The notes below the pieces were generated by a model. It made no database searches, was not told the DNA's origin, and was given only the letters and a program-made list of their open reading frames with translations. The translations under genes and the position numbers were made by a program. From Trifolium pratense (Eukaryota > Streptophyta > Magnoliopsida > Fabales > Fabaceae), in NCBI RefSeq assembly GCF_020283565.1, contig NC_060062.1:30130251-30194250 (forward strand): 64,000 nt of DNA. The letters run 5' to 3'. Shown in pieces: positions 44,541 through 55,332 of the stretch (within the stretch, counting starts at the first letter, position 1; each line of letters opens with the position of its first letter).

Positions 44541-45548
44541 TGCTCTCCTGAGCAAAACTCAAGAACAAAGCATGCTACAATCATCACAAGCAATCAACAA
44601 ATTCTAGGATTCAAGCTTCCAACCGTGGACTGTATTTCAAAGATTGACATAACTCTTGTATATCAGCTGTCAACGATAACCCTGCGTGTGTGTGTGTACT
44701 GCCTATTACTGTCAACCAGAGTCATGACATGATCCTTCTTGAAAACTACACAGTCAGGATACTAAGCTGTCTTTTCTTTCCTACAACTCAGAGTTTGAGT
44801 TCGGATTTCAGCTTGAGGGGAAGCTACGCTTTTCTTGTTCTCACAGGCTTTTTGATTTTTATACGCAAGGATACTACTTAAGTTCATTTTAGTTATGCTT
44901 TAGGTGCTACTCTACCTTTTCACCTGACGGGATCTCACTTATAATGAGTCCAACCTGTTACTCCGAATAGAGCACCCTACACAACATTTGTTCCTCCAGT
45001 TTCGGGCACAGGAACTCAACATATTCAGTATTGTTCCTCCAGTTTCGGGCATAGGAACTTATTCTATAATTAATTTTTTTAATTTTTTTTTTATTGTGTA
45101 GTATCCCATCATTTAATCTAGCCATGATCCTACAATCAAGTAATCCAGCTTTCCTTCAAACTTAGTCCTAATCATACCTCTTTATCATATTCTATACTCA
45201 GACAACTTAGGATAATGACTGTGTATTTTAAAGATTTATCAAGCCACTACTAAGTTTGCATGTTTTTCAGCAGTTGTGCATTAAGGTGCAAAGATCATCA
45301 TATCAAGCATGAAAACAAGAATTTCCAAAAATTTCACCAATCCTACAGCTATATTGCTCTAGTCTTAAAACATGTAACTACTCATAACAATTGCATGCAT
45401 GCTAAATTTATTTTTTATTTTATTATTACTATTTTTTTTTAATTGACAAAAAAATAAAATAAATAAATGTCCCCCCCACACTTAAAACAGACATTGTCCG
45501 CAATGTATAACAATAAGCATAAAGAAAAGGAAGGAACACACCCGAGGG
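44541..45548 (-). other. 3' non-coding region of the 4.97 kb element
   Basis: I see no ORF of protein-like composition. There is a direct repeat TTCCTCCAGTTTCGGGCA at ~44990 and ~45034. A CCCCCCCACACTTAAAACAG word at ~45470 is reminiscent of Athila-related elements. Confidence 0.6.
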
Positions 45549-46694
45549 CTAAGGTGTAGCTTTCATGTCTGGTGGTTTTGGAGGAGGTCGTTCCACACTA
45601 CGAATACACGTAACAGGAAGAAGCAAGTGGCAAGTGGACTTGCCCTTTAGTAAAAAATCTGGTGGCTTAGGAGGAATAGCCAATGTATATGGTGGACCTG
45701 CAATAACAAAAGCATGAATATCAGAAAATCCACATTTAGCTTGTGAGTCAGATAAATTGGGTGGAAGAGATGCACAAATGATGAAGGATGGCTGCTTGTT
45801 GTGCGGCTTAATCAGAGGTTCCACCAACAATCTTTTTGCTATAGAAAATGGTTGCTTCCGACTAAAATCCACACTTTTTGTGTTAACTTCAAGAGTTATT
45901 GAATTTGTTGGGATTTCTGCACAACTGGTTGCCGGAATCAAAATGTCTTCACCTAAAATAGCTGCATTGATCTCATGACAAATATTACAAACACCACATT
46001 CACAAGCAAAAATTTCAAAAGATTTATCTACTTCAAGAGAAGTATATAATTCATCTAAATCAGATTTCAATAAATTTTGTGGTGTAATCTCTTCCATGCA
46101 TTCACTTGAATTTATGTTGCTTATTTTGTGTTCATCAACGGAAACAAGTATTGTTTCAATGGGCTCACTTGGAGTTTCATCAAGACTTGTATCACATTGC
46201 ATTACCTCTAATAGTGCAGCAGGTTGTACATCAACATGAGACATCTTCTCCTCTTGAATTCGATGGACGGTGGAGATTATTTGTTCAACTTGATCAGTTT
46301 GGACTTTCATAACTTGCATATGTTGAAGAAATTGCAAATGATCTTCAGCCATTCTCTTATTATTTTCAGCCATCTGCATTATCATTTCTTCCAAACTAGG
46401 TTGTGGTTCAACTACCAATGAATCAATTTGCTGAAACTGTGGATGTGACCAAATAGGCTGTTCTTCAAGATATGAATTTTGTTCTTGATAGTATTGTCCT
46501 TGAAAATTACCTACAAATTGGGTCTCACCACAAAGAGCAGTATCTAACAATATAGGACATGCATCACTAATATGAAAACTCGAAGAACAAATATTACACA
46601 TCACAGTTGGAATATGATTTTGATAGCATGTTTGTTGTTTTCTTGCATCCAAGCAATTAATTATATAAGTCAACTGGTCCAATGAATCTTCCAT
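45549..46694 (-). CDS. Gag-like ORF with zinc knuckle, non-autonomous element
   Basis: An intact 381-aa ORF. Near the N-terminus is a CCHC zinc knuckle CNICSSSFHISDAC (residues ~33-46, C-x2-C-x4-H-x4-C). A Gln-rich stretch (NFQGQYYQEQNSYLEEQP), a helical segment rich in Met/Gln and a long acidic region follow. CECGVCNICHE (~235-245) and a Pro-rich C-terminus (PPKPPD) complete it. The knuckle plus Gln-rich tract resembles the C-terminal half of Gag in Athila-like elements, with the main capsid region missing. It is probably a nucleic-acid-binding Gag remnant kept open in a non-autonomous element. Confidence 0.65.
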   Translation of the reverse strand: MEDSLDQLTYIINCLDARKQQTCYQNHIPTVMCNICSSSFHISDACPILLDTALCGETQFVGNFQGQYYQEQNSYLEEQPIWSHPQFQQIDSLVVEPQPSLEEMIMQMAENNKRMAEDHLQFLQHMQVMKVQTDQVEQIISTVHRIQEEKMSHVDVQPAALLEVMQCDTSLDETPSEPIETILVSVDEHKISNINSSECMEEITPQNLLKSDLDELYTSLEVDKSFEIFACECGVCNICHEINAAILGEDILIPATSCAEIPTNSITLEVNTKSVDFSRKQPFSIAKRLLVEPLIKPHNKQPSFIICASLPPNLSDSQAKCGFSDIHAFVIAGPPYTLAIPPKPPDFLLKGKSTCHLLLPVTCIRSVERPPPKPPDMKATP

Positions 46695-47124
46695 TTTTTT
46701 TATAGGTTTTTTTTTTTTTGTCTAAATGAAATGAAGAGAAAAATAAAAAATTGAGTCAAATAAAATCTAAAAAAAATAAAAATACCACCTAAAATCTCTA
46801 AAAATCAAACAAATCTATATATAATTTTTTTTGGATTTTTTTAAATATATGAAAAATTCAAAAAAAATAAAAAGTGGTCTAAACGAAGGAATTTCGCAAT
46901 CTCAGCCTGAATTTTCGTATCAAAGATACGAAAGTTTTGTTCCTTGATTTTTTTCGGATTTGTGGACCAAATTTCGGATCAATCCAAGATATGAACCGAA
47001 AATTAATTATTTTTCAGCTTCACTACAAAATTCAACGTCAGAACCTGAAACACAACTAAAACTCACAAAACAAAATTGTTAGTAATGTTAGTTAGTTCTC
47101 AATTTTACTAATCCTAATCAGAGA

Positions 47125-47142
47125 TCCCCGGCAACGGCGCCA
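47125..47142 (-). promoter_or_regulatory. Primer-binding site for tRNA-Asp (4.97 kb element)
   Basis: The plus strand TCCCCGGCAACGGCGCCA equals the 3' end of tRNA-Asp. It lies three bases inside the 5' LTR (47146-48317). Confidence 0.92.
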
Positions 47143-47145
47143 ATT

Positions 47146-48317
47146 TGATCACTGTCGTTTCGTGATCAAAATAAGTTTTAATTAAGAAAAGTAGTAACAA
47201 GGTAGTTAACCTTGGTCGTCTCACAAGGACCTCTAATTTAATAATTAGTAAAAATAAGAACAATGAATAACACAATTAAATATGGGGTTTTGGGTTTGTT
47301 TAGATCGAAAGAGTAGTATTAGAAATTCAATTGATAAAAAGACGATCAATCCATTGGTTTTAGGAAAACTTCGTTATGATTCTATCCTCGGTTCACATAA
47401 AATATTGTTTATATATTCATGCCTTGGTTGGTTTATAAGACCGATTATACAAGCGATAAACAGTTTATACGAATTCATTCGATTAAGCAAAGAATGTGTT
47501 CAACTAACCATGAGTAGTGAACAAGCGTCACTTAGAACACGGTTTGTATCATGACAGATTTCGACCAACCCTTTTTTGCTAAGCGCGAAAAAACCTATAT
47601 CAATTCCTATTCGAACTAGTCATACAAGCGATGAATCAATCTGAAAAGTCTCACAATATATAACTCAAAATAGAGATTAAGCATCACTATATTCGAGTTT
47701 CATAAATAAATAAAGAGCATGAATTGATAAGAGAAGACAATAAATAAATAAACTGAATTACTATTGAGAATTGAACCTCAAGAAGTCATGAACGATGTTC
47801 CCGTATACCAATGGATCAACCTAGGGTTGCTAGTTCTCCATGAGAATGTAGCAGCCTTTCTTTTCTATTTTTTTGCGTGAAATCCGAATTTTCAAACCCT
47901 AGCTGTGTTTTTGCTTAAGTACTCATAGAAAATTGGGCTTAAAAAGCTACGGGTCGAAAAACATAAGTTTGACCCGAAATTACATTATTTTCATAAAGTC
48001 TGGAACATAAACGTAAATATTTGACTGCGTTGCGCTCCGAACTGGGTTCTAGCCTTAACATGAAAGTTGTAGCTCTTTCTCTTGTCTTTCCAACGCATAT
48101 TTGCACACCTCAATCCGATACTCGTAGCTCAAGTTATGACCTGCAGACTGAGAAGGATCAATATGTCATTAAATACGAAAATTGGTCAAATAAATTCATT
48201 AAGGCTCAATTGTGACCCAAAACTTAGAAACATAATAAAAACTCGATATTATTGTAGAAAGACTACTAATATGCTAAATTATAATACTAGAAAATATGTG
48301 CCAAAATGCACTGATCA
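47146..48317 (-). repeat. 5' LTR of the 4.97 kb element
   Basis: It is 1172 bp, nearly identical to 43347-44518. The GTTAG duplication at 48318-48322 follows it. Confidence 0.92.
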
Positions 48318-48564
48318 GTTAGCATATGGTATGGAAGCAGATGCGGTCGATGAGTACATCAAAATAGGAGGTACTACAACATTGGAGTGCTTACGTAGAT
48401 TATGTAAAGGAATCATACGATTGTATGAGCAAGTGTATCTGAGAGCACCAACCCAAGATGACCTGCAAAAAATACTACATGTTAGTGAAATGCGGGGGTT
48501 CCCAGGGATGATTGACAATATTGACTGCATGTACTGGGAGTGGAAAAATTGTCCTAAAGCATGG
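48318..48564 (+). pseudogene. PIF/Harbinger transposase, continuation, truncated
   Basis: The frame continues with LAYGMEADAVDEYIKIG, LECLRRLCKGIIRLYEQVYL and RGFPGMIDNIDCMYWEWKNC, the strongly conserved catalytic region of plant Harbinger transposases (the Asp of IDCMYWEW is one of the DDE residues). It stops at KAW, where TGTAACACC of another LTR begins. The rest of the transposase is not seen in the window. Confidence 0.9.
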
Positions 48565-49743
48565 TGTAACACCAAAACCCCTTTACGCGAATTTATTGAA
48601 TATAAATAAATAAAACACTTAAGAAATTAAGACGTCACGATTATAATACAAAAACCATAGCACAAACACGTCATGCTAGCACAACGGAAATTAAAATCAA
48701 ATATAGTTCATTGTGCATGTCATACAATAACCATATTGTTCACATAATATCCTAAGGCTCTAAGCCATATCAACAACAAGGATATTATGTTTACAACAAA
48801 AAGTAAGGATTAGCAAGGTCAAATATGCCATCACGGGCTTAAGTACAATTCAAGCGAATAACCCGACACGGTAAACACCTAATCAGAGCAATTCTATACA
48901 ACCCATCAAAAAGATATACATATATATATATATAAAGGAGTAGTCTAAGCTAAACTCCTCACCAAAAAGCGCGTTACCACAAAGCACGAGCAAACTCTCT
49001 AACTCTGAGCCGGATCCTCAACCTGATTATCTGAACCCCCAACGGTCCAGCACATAACACAAAACCTGAGAGTTAGATCACATAATCAAAACATAAGTGT
49101 AAGTAAAACGGTACTTAAACACTCCTTCATAATACATACATAATCATACATTATACATATACATCAACATCTATCATTCAATTATAAGTTCTTAAACACA
49201 TATAATCGAATACTCAAACATCAATTATCAATTATTGCAATTAGCCAAGCATGTGTCACATATCACTTATCACATAAATGTACACATAACCTAATGCAAC
49301 TCTAATGCTTCAACTTTATGAATGTCATCCTAGACATCTCTAATGCATGTGGTACCATCTTCTTTATTAAAGTATCTCACCTCTAATATCCTTCTTTATC
49401 GGTTAAATATAATCTGACATACTTCTTTATTGGAATATCCAATATCCTATTTAATTCATGAATGCATGTATATGTTTTTCATGAATTCACTCACAGTTAT
49501 TTAGCATAAAGCTCTTCATTTACAATGTGGAACACTATCCAACATTCTTCATCATTAAGATTAAACAAAACCTTAATATTCTTCATTTATAATTTCATAC
49601 ATGATTAACAATCATCAACGATTAACAATGAGCATTATAAGCATCAATAAGCATCAACAATCATGTAAGAATACCATTAAACCATGTTACAAGTGTCTAA
49701 TTACACTTTAAAACATCAACAAAACATGTTCTGCACAGTATTA

Positions 49744-49921
49744 GTCGCTTAGCGACGGCCTGGCGAGGGATAGCGAGCATAGTCAGTGCACAGACAACTT
49801 TTGGCGAGCGACAGCGAACTGGTCGCTTAGCGACGGCTAGCGAGCATAGGCAGTGCAAGGACAACTCCTGGCGAGCGACAACGAGCGACAGCGAACTGGT
49901 CGCTACCTGTTCGCTGAGCGA
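49744..49921 (+). promoter_or_regulatory. GC-rich palindrome cluster upstream of a TATA box
   Basis: GTCGCTTAGCGAC occurs at 49744-49756 and 49822-49834 (78-bp period), and TCGCTGAGCGA at ~49911-49921. There are many further GCGA/TCGC words, for example AGCGAACTGGTCGCT. The region is set in AT-rich sequence and ends six bases before the TATA box. Confidence 0.7.
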
Positions 49922-49926
49922 GGGCC

Positions 49927-49934
49927 TATAAAAT
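49927..49934 (+). promoter_or_regulatory. TATA box of the truncated LTR
   Basis: CTATAAAATG directly follows the palindrome cluster and would drive rightward transcription. Confidence 0.5.
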
Positions 49935-50215
49935 GTAATCTGGTTCGAAGGTTACTTCTGGCATTTTTTTAATTCATTTATTTATCAGGGACAATTATTA
50001 GAGAATGAGATGGTAGGATTCGACGATCTGATAAAATGTATCAAACCAAAACAATTTAAGCGTCCCTGAACACTGTAGTGGAGGGGGTGCGCAGAGATCT
50101 TGAAAAGTTGAATAGAATAAAGTAAAAAATATTAAAAATAATATAATTAAGGGTAAAATTGGAATATCATAAAAATGTAGGGGTAAAGAGTTAATTGTAG
50201 GCATAGAAATCTTTT

Positions 50216-50414
50216 GGCTTAATTGCAATTTTTGGTCCCTTATGTTTATTTTAAGTTTCAAGTTGGTCCCTTAACGGTAATAGTGAAAAATTTCACGGGA
50301 GAGATCAACATGAAACCTGCAAAAAAGATAAGGGACCAACTTGAAACTATTAAAAGATAAGGAATCAATTTGAAACATAAAATAAAGATAAGGGACTAAA
50401 AGTGTAATTAAGCC
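50216..50414. mobile_element. MITE with ~60-bp inverted repeats
   Basis: The left end is GGCTTAATTGCAATTTTTGG and the right end, inverted, GGCTTAATTACACTTTTAGT. Similarity continues inward with TCCCTTAT.TTTATTTTA.GTTTCAA. It is a non-coding repeat of a common plant type. The duplication could not be fixed because TTT/AAA flank both sides. Confidence 0.8.
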
Positions 50415-50441
50415 AAATTATTTTTTGCTATTTATGCTTAT

Positions 50442-51584
50442 TGATCGATGCATTTTAATGCACATTCTTCTACTATTGTACTCAAGTATTCATATGGTTT
50501 ATTTCATTATTTTCACCATTTCAATGTGTTTTTATATTTAAGTTTATTTCTAGCTTTATTTTATTTTCGTCACTTATTTTCTGAATTAATAATAACTTGA
50601 CACCTTCGCAGTCTGTAGGTCATAACTGGAGCTACGTATACCGGATTGAGGCGCGGGAGGATGCGTTGGAAAGCTGAGAAAGAGAGCTACAACTTTTGTG
50701 TTGAAGCCTCAAGTCAATTCGGAGCACAAATGAGTCGAATAATTACGTTTATGTTCCAGACGAATTAAATTATTAACTTTCAGCTCAACTTTATGTTTTC
50801 GGCCCAATTGTTTTAAGGCCCGTTTCCATGTATTATTTAAACCGAAAAAAGTCAGCTAGGGCAGATTATTCACTGTTCACGAAAATTATCAAACCCTAGC
50901 CGTCACAACTTCATGGAAAACTAATTTTCATCTTTCAATTCATTGGTAAGGAACTCGATTCATGATTCTTGAGGTCTGTTTTTAATGTCAAAATTCGTTC
51001 ATGTTTATGCTTTTCATTATCAATTTCGTCCCCTTTTCCACTGTATTAATTCTTGTTAGATGATTGCTTAATTGTTATATTCGAATTGATACAGTAGTTT
51101 CACTCATTTTAATTCATCGCTTGTTATAAATTAAACCGAACAGAAATTGGTATACAATTGCGCTTAGCAATAGGTTGATCGAATAAGTTAGGATATTGGC
51201 CGTGGTCTGAGATGCTTGATCACCTTTCACGGCCGGTTGAACGCATTAGATGCTTAATCGAATGAATTCGTTGTAAAACTAGTTCTTGCTTGTATAATTA
51301 GTTTTATAAATCAACCAAAGCATAAATAGTTGTGTGAATGATTATGTGTTACCTATGATAGAATTAAGGTCGAGTTATCCGAAGCCAATGAATTGATCGT
51401 TTTAAATCAATCAAATTTCACATTTTTCTTACGTTCTGTTAACAAACAAATCCCCATAATTTACAGTTTTTGAATTGTTCTAATATAGATAAACTGATTG
51501 TGAGTCTTTGGAGACGACCAAGGTGAACTGCCTTGTATTACTCTTAACTTAAAATATTATTTGACCACGAAACGACCGTGATCA
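50442..51584 (-). mobile_element. Solo LTR related to the 4.97 kb element
   Basis: The 1143-bp segment runs from TGATCGATGCATTTTAATGC to CGACCGTGATCA and is flanked by CTTAT duplications (50437-50441, 51585-51589). Its complement aligns throughout with the 1172-bp LTR at 43347, for example in the 'tgcgttggaaag' and 'ttacgtttatgttccaga' blocks, but it is clearly diverged. No internal sequence remains. Inverted relative to that LTR, it reads as the minus-strand complement of the plus sequence at 43347. Confidence 0.9.
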
Positions 51585-51899
51585 CTTATCATATTTGTTT
51601 GGGCATTGTATAATTTCTTTATGATTTTTGTATTTTGACTCTCTTGTAATCTTTTTTAATCTCCATTGGCACGTCTTGTGCTGAGGAGATTTTGGTTTTA
51701 TTTATATAGGTCTCATTTTGGCTTTTTTTTAAAAAAAAATAAAAAATGATTATCATATTTGGGGCCTTCATATTTGAGCTGAGTCCAAATTTGCTTGGCC
51801 CCCTAAATTGAAAGCTCTACATGCTGGCATTACTAAAATATGCTAAACCACTGTCATGTGTTCAATGTTCAGAGGTGTTGACTTTGCAAATTATATGGA
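51585..51899. other. Non-coding spacer
   Basis: I see no gene. The text at ~51640-51700 (tcttttttaatctccattggcacgtcttgtgctgaggag) is unassigned. Confidence 0.4.
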
Positions 51900-53015
51900 C
51901 GGAAACTAAAATTCCCACAAATTACAAATTAAAATCAAAATTCGCACAAATTACTGGGAGCAAATTTAAAATCCATAAATGTGAAAAACTCATTATCCAA
52001 TTCTTCATTTTCTACTATACCACCAACATCATTAAAAAACTCATCTCACTTTCTTCAACTTGGAAACCCCATAAATTCTTCGATGCAAAAAATCTTCTTT
52101 TCAAAAGACAATTTTTGACAGAAAAAAACATATAGTATCATTTTTTAAAAAATCTTACAATCGCTTTAACATTTAATTTATAAAAGAAAAATATATTCAT
52201 TCATTCCAATAATTGATAGAGTACATCAGATACAAATTCAATATAGCTAAAAATAAAAAGGATGAATCTACGAACAAACTGAAATGATCCAAGTTAATAG
52301 CATACAACGGCAGAATGCCTACGAATAACATTATAAAATTAAAGTCACAACAAAACTAAACAAAATAACAATTAAAAGACTCAATTTATGTGAAAATTAC
52401 TTATTTAGATTAAAAACAAGAGAAAAAAGATGCAGAGAAGTAATTTTAGGCCAAAAATGCCCTACAATCACCCCCTTACTAGTAAAAGAGGAAGAAAACT
52501 CAAAGAAGAGAAGAAAATAAAATTAGGACCGGCTAAAAGTTGAGAGAGAGGAAGTTTTGTTTCTCTTTAACAGTTTTTGTTTTAAGATATATTTGATTTC
52601 TCTTTCCCATTTTTTACATAAAAACCAGAGTTTAAGTCGTGGAATAATATAAGAAATTAGAGTACCATAATATAATCACTGTGGTGATAACAGATGATGA
52701 GAAATGACATAAATAGAGAATTTTATCTTTTTAACACTAAATATGTAAAGGAAACTAGACAAAATTTAAAAATTAAGATGAAATATATTTCAGAATTGAA
52801 AAAATGATCTTAAGATTAAACATTTTATGAGAAAACGAAGAATTGATTAGGTTTGTAGTTTGAAGATGGTGAGAAGAGTTCTCAAATGGTGGTGAGAAGG
52901 TAAAAAATGCAGAATTGGAGCATAAATTTTCACATTTATGAATTTTAAATTTCGTCCTGTAATTTAAGCGAATTTTAATTTTTTGTCCCTGTAATTTGGC
53001 CAAATTTTAATTGGA
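51900..53015. mobile_element. Long-inverted-repeat element, possibly Mutator-like
   Basis: An arm at ~51905-52130 and the complement of ~53010-52775 share sequence in the same order (AAAATTCGC.CAAATTAC, AAAATCCATAAATGTGAAAA, CCAATTCTTCATTTT, CACCA.CAT, TCTTCAAACT). They therefore form imperfect inverted arms of over 200 bp. The central ~640 bp shows no ORF. Long terminal inverted repeats suggest a non-autonomous Mutator-like element, but no 9-bp duplication could be fixed. Confidence 0.55.
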
Positions 53016-53657
53016 GCATGTTTTAAGTATTTTTTTTATAACAATATATTTTAAATATTGAGAATATTATAATAACATGGATTGAATTTGAATAATTTAT
53101 CAAAAACTCTTCAATACGATTTTTGAGTTTATCTAAATTTGGTAAAAATATTATCATGAAAGAAAAAATCCTGAAGCCCTCCCTTTCCAAAGTCTTTCAT
53201 TCCATCCACTTCATCCTTCTTATATTTCAAAGCCCTCCTCCCTCCCCTCTTAAAATCCCAAATGGACACTATGTTTAACAATCCTCAAATATGATTACTT
53301 TCAATCTAGGAAAATGTATGGAATTTTTATTTAAGTGACAAATATTTAATTTTCATTTTGTTAATATTAATTTCATCAACAATATCCGTTTATCTTATAA
53401 TTGATTTGGTAAAAAAATTCAAAAAATGACATAATTGTACTTTCTCTGTCTTTAATTTTTGGTCCTTTTAGATACGGACACACATATAAAAAAACTAATA
53501 AATTTTGATAGGCTTATAGACTTTTACTTTTAATCAGGTTTGTTTGGGGTTAGGGTCCTCAAAATGGCTCAATTAAAATTTAAATCAAAGTTAGAGTTAA
53601 TCATAATCCATCCCAATCCATTTCACGCTCTTCTCTAAGAAAATGTACTTTATCAAT
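53016..53657. other. AT-rich intergenic sequence
   Basis: No gene or clear repeat was recognised here. Confidence 0.5.
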
Positions 53658-53760
53658 AGTTAGTTGATTTAGTGGTGATTGGTGTTGAACTTAATAGGGA
53701 GTACCACCGTTCGATTCCCGCAACTGCGATGAGGAGGGGGCTAAAACCACTTTTACTTTT
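53658..53760 (+). mobile_element. SINE, second copy of the 42443 family
   Basis: GTTAGTTGATTTAGTGGTGA (A-box region) is followed by ACCGTTCGATTCCC (B-box), then GGGGGCTAAAACCACTT. It aligns along its length with the inverted copy at 42443-42629. The 3' end is shorter here. Confidence 0.75.
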
Positions 53761-53843
53761 AAGGAGGGTGATGCATCTTACTAGGGTCTATTCATTTTGT
53801 ACAAACTAATTCAAAATTTTGTCTAGTTTAGACTTTGAACCAC

Positions 53844-54731
53844 CACTACTAGAAATTTGTTGTTTTCCTGCGAATTTGGGCAAACAATTCGCAGGAAACA
53901 CGTTTCCTGCGGATTCTGGTTCCCAGCTAAAACCTTCGTGGGATTTGCAATTCACTGAAGAAGAAGAAGAAGAAGTCATAGGATTCGCAAGAGAAGTTCA
54001 CCGAAGGATTTGCGATGAGTTTTCTGAAGAATGAGTTTCCCTAGAGAAGGATAGGTTTCGTGGAGAGATCATGATCGATTGTGATTTTCAGATGAATGAA
54101 TTTCGCGATTGTGATTTAGGGTTCGTTGTGGAAAGGAATGAGTTCATTGTGAAAAGAAATTGATTTCAGAGTTCTGGAGAATGCGAGGGTTGAGTGATGA
54201 ACGACAAATTATATTTTTTGTATTTTAATTTTAACATTTTTTATCTTAACCCACTTGGGTTGGTGCATTGGTATTGACTTGGGACCTGAGACTGTGTTCC
54301 TCTTGAGGTCGGAGGTTCGATTCTCTCTGGTGTCAATTTGGGTGAGCTAATTTAGCTTCTTCAAAAAAAATATTTTTTATCTTAATCATATTTTTTTTTT
54401 TAAATCTTAATCATAACTTTTAAATTAAAAAAAACATTAAAAGTTACCTGCGGAATTTTCTGAAGTAGTAAAATCTGCATGAACATGGGGTGCCAAAATC
54501 CGCAGGAAAAGCCTTGGATATATCTGCGGAATTTCCTGAAGTATCAAAATCCGCAGGAAAGTGGTCGAGTGCAAAATTCCGCAGGAAAATCCTCGGAAAG
54601 ACCTGCGGATTTTCCTGAAAACCCGCAGGAAAGGAGTCCTGAGTGTGAAATCCGCAGGAAAATTCTTAGAAATAGCTGCAGATTATTTTCTGCAGGCAAA
54701 TTCACAGGAAAATAGCAAATTTCTAGTAGTA
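53844..54731. mobile_element. Non-autonomous CACTA (En/Spm-like) element
   Basis: The left end CACTACTAGAAATTTGTTGT is mirrored on the right as CTACTACTAGAAATTTGCTA, with similarity running ~38 bp inward. The ends are packed with direct and inverted copies of TCCGCAGGAAAA/TTTTCCTGCGGA (53865-53925 and 54450-54715), the subterminal repeats expected of CACTA transposons. No transposase is present. The right terminus has CTA in place of CAC. A SINE sits inside. ORFs across the element only reflect the repeats. Confidence 0.85.
54248..54370 (+). mobile_element. SINE nested in the CACTA element
   Basis: GGGTTGGTGCATTGGTATTG (A-box region), GGAGGTTCGATTCTC (B-box) and a terminal A8 tract show a polymerase III-type retroposon. 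Its sequence differs from the family at 42443/53658. Confidence 0.8.
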
Positions 54732-54831
54732 GACAATTCTGAAGGTTTTCATAAATAGTATTGTTTGTTATATCTTATATTTAAATATAATTGTTTTTTT
54801 TTTTTTAAACAAAGATGTCTGATGTGTATTA

Positions 54832-55119
54832 CTCCCTCTGGTCCTTATTATAAGGAACAATTTGGTAAAAACACACATACCAAGAAACCTTATTTTTCTT
54901 AATAAAAATTCTAAAATTTTACGATCTATTCCAAAACTAACCTTGGTGTATTAATTTATTCTTAGGGAATATGTTACTCTAATTAATGCATAACTTTGGA
55001 ATGGATACAATTTAATAAGGGTAGAAATGGAATTGTAAAAATAAATTTAATGATTGTTTCTTATAAAAAGGACCAAATTTTTTTTTCAAATTGTTCCTTA
55101 TAAAAAGGACCGGAGGGAG
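54832..55119. mobile_element. Stowaway-type (Tc1/mariner) MITE
   Basis: The element is 288 bp with ends CTCCCTCTGGTCCTTATTAT and, from the right, CTCCCTCCGGTCCTTTTTAT. It is flanked by TA (54830-54831, 55120-55121). The CTCCCTC terminus with TA duplication is diagnostic of Stowaway elements. Confidence 0.93.
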
Positions 55120-55332
55120 TATTATGAACTAAATTATTATCAAGGAATATAGATCACTTGCTTTTGAAATATTTTCGTGATATGAAGATAGATCCACAAT
55201 TCCGTGATGATCTTTACGTTGAATCTTGAAATATATGCAACTGCAAAATGGAATGACAATAATTGTGCAGTGCAATTGGACATGCTATAATTACTATGCT
55301 GTTAAGAATGTATACAATAATTGTATAATACC

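Larger units (their letters stand above)
43347..48317 (-). mobile_element. Non-autonomous LTR retrotransposon inserted in the Harbinger transposase
   Basis: The LTRs are 43347-44518 and 47146-48317, 1172 bp each, starting TGATCACTGTCG and ending GCACTGATCA. GTTAG duplications lie at 43342-43346 and 48318-48322. I saw one substitution between the LTRs (near 43839/47641). On the minus strand a tRNA-Asp primer site follows the 5' LTR, then a 381-aa gag-like ORF, and a polypurine tract AAGTGTGGGGGAATT. There is no pol. At 4.97 kb it must rely on another element's enzymes. Confidence 0.93.
48565..50010 (+). mobile_element. LTR-like sequence, one end only
   Basis: It starts TGTAACACCAAAACCCCTTT directly at the break in the Harbinger transposase, a typical LTR start. 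It contains GC-rich repeats (49744-49921) followed at once by a TATA box (49927). No matching second LTR, primer site or duplication of CATGG was found. The right boundary is therefore uncertain and the element is truncated or solo with a lost end. Confidence 0.55.

Noticed and set aside
49987..50080. Inverted TCAGGGAC ... GTCCCTGA pair suggesting a small hAT-like MITE
   Set aside because: Only 8 bases match and no flanking duplication is present.
53819..54034. 71-aa ORF with an Asp/Glu-rich end
   Set aside because: Lies across the CACTA terminus and its subterminal repeats; no homology-like features.
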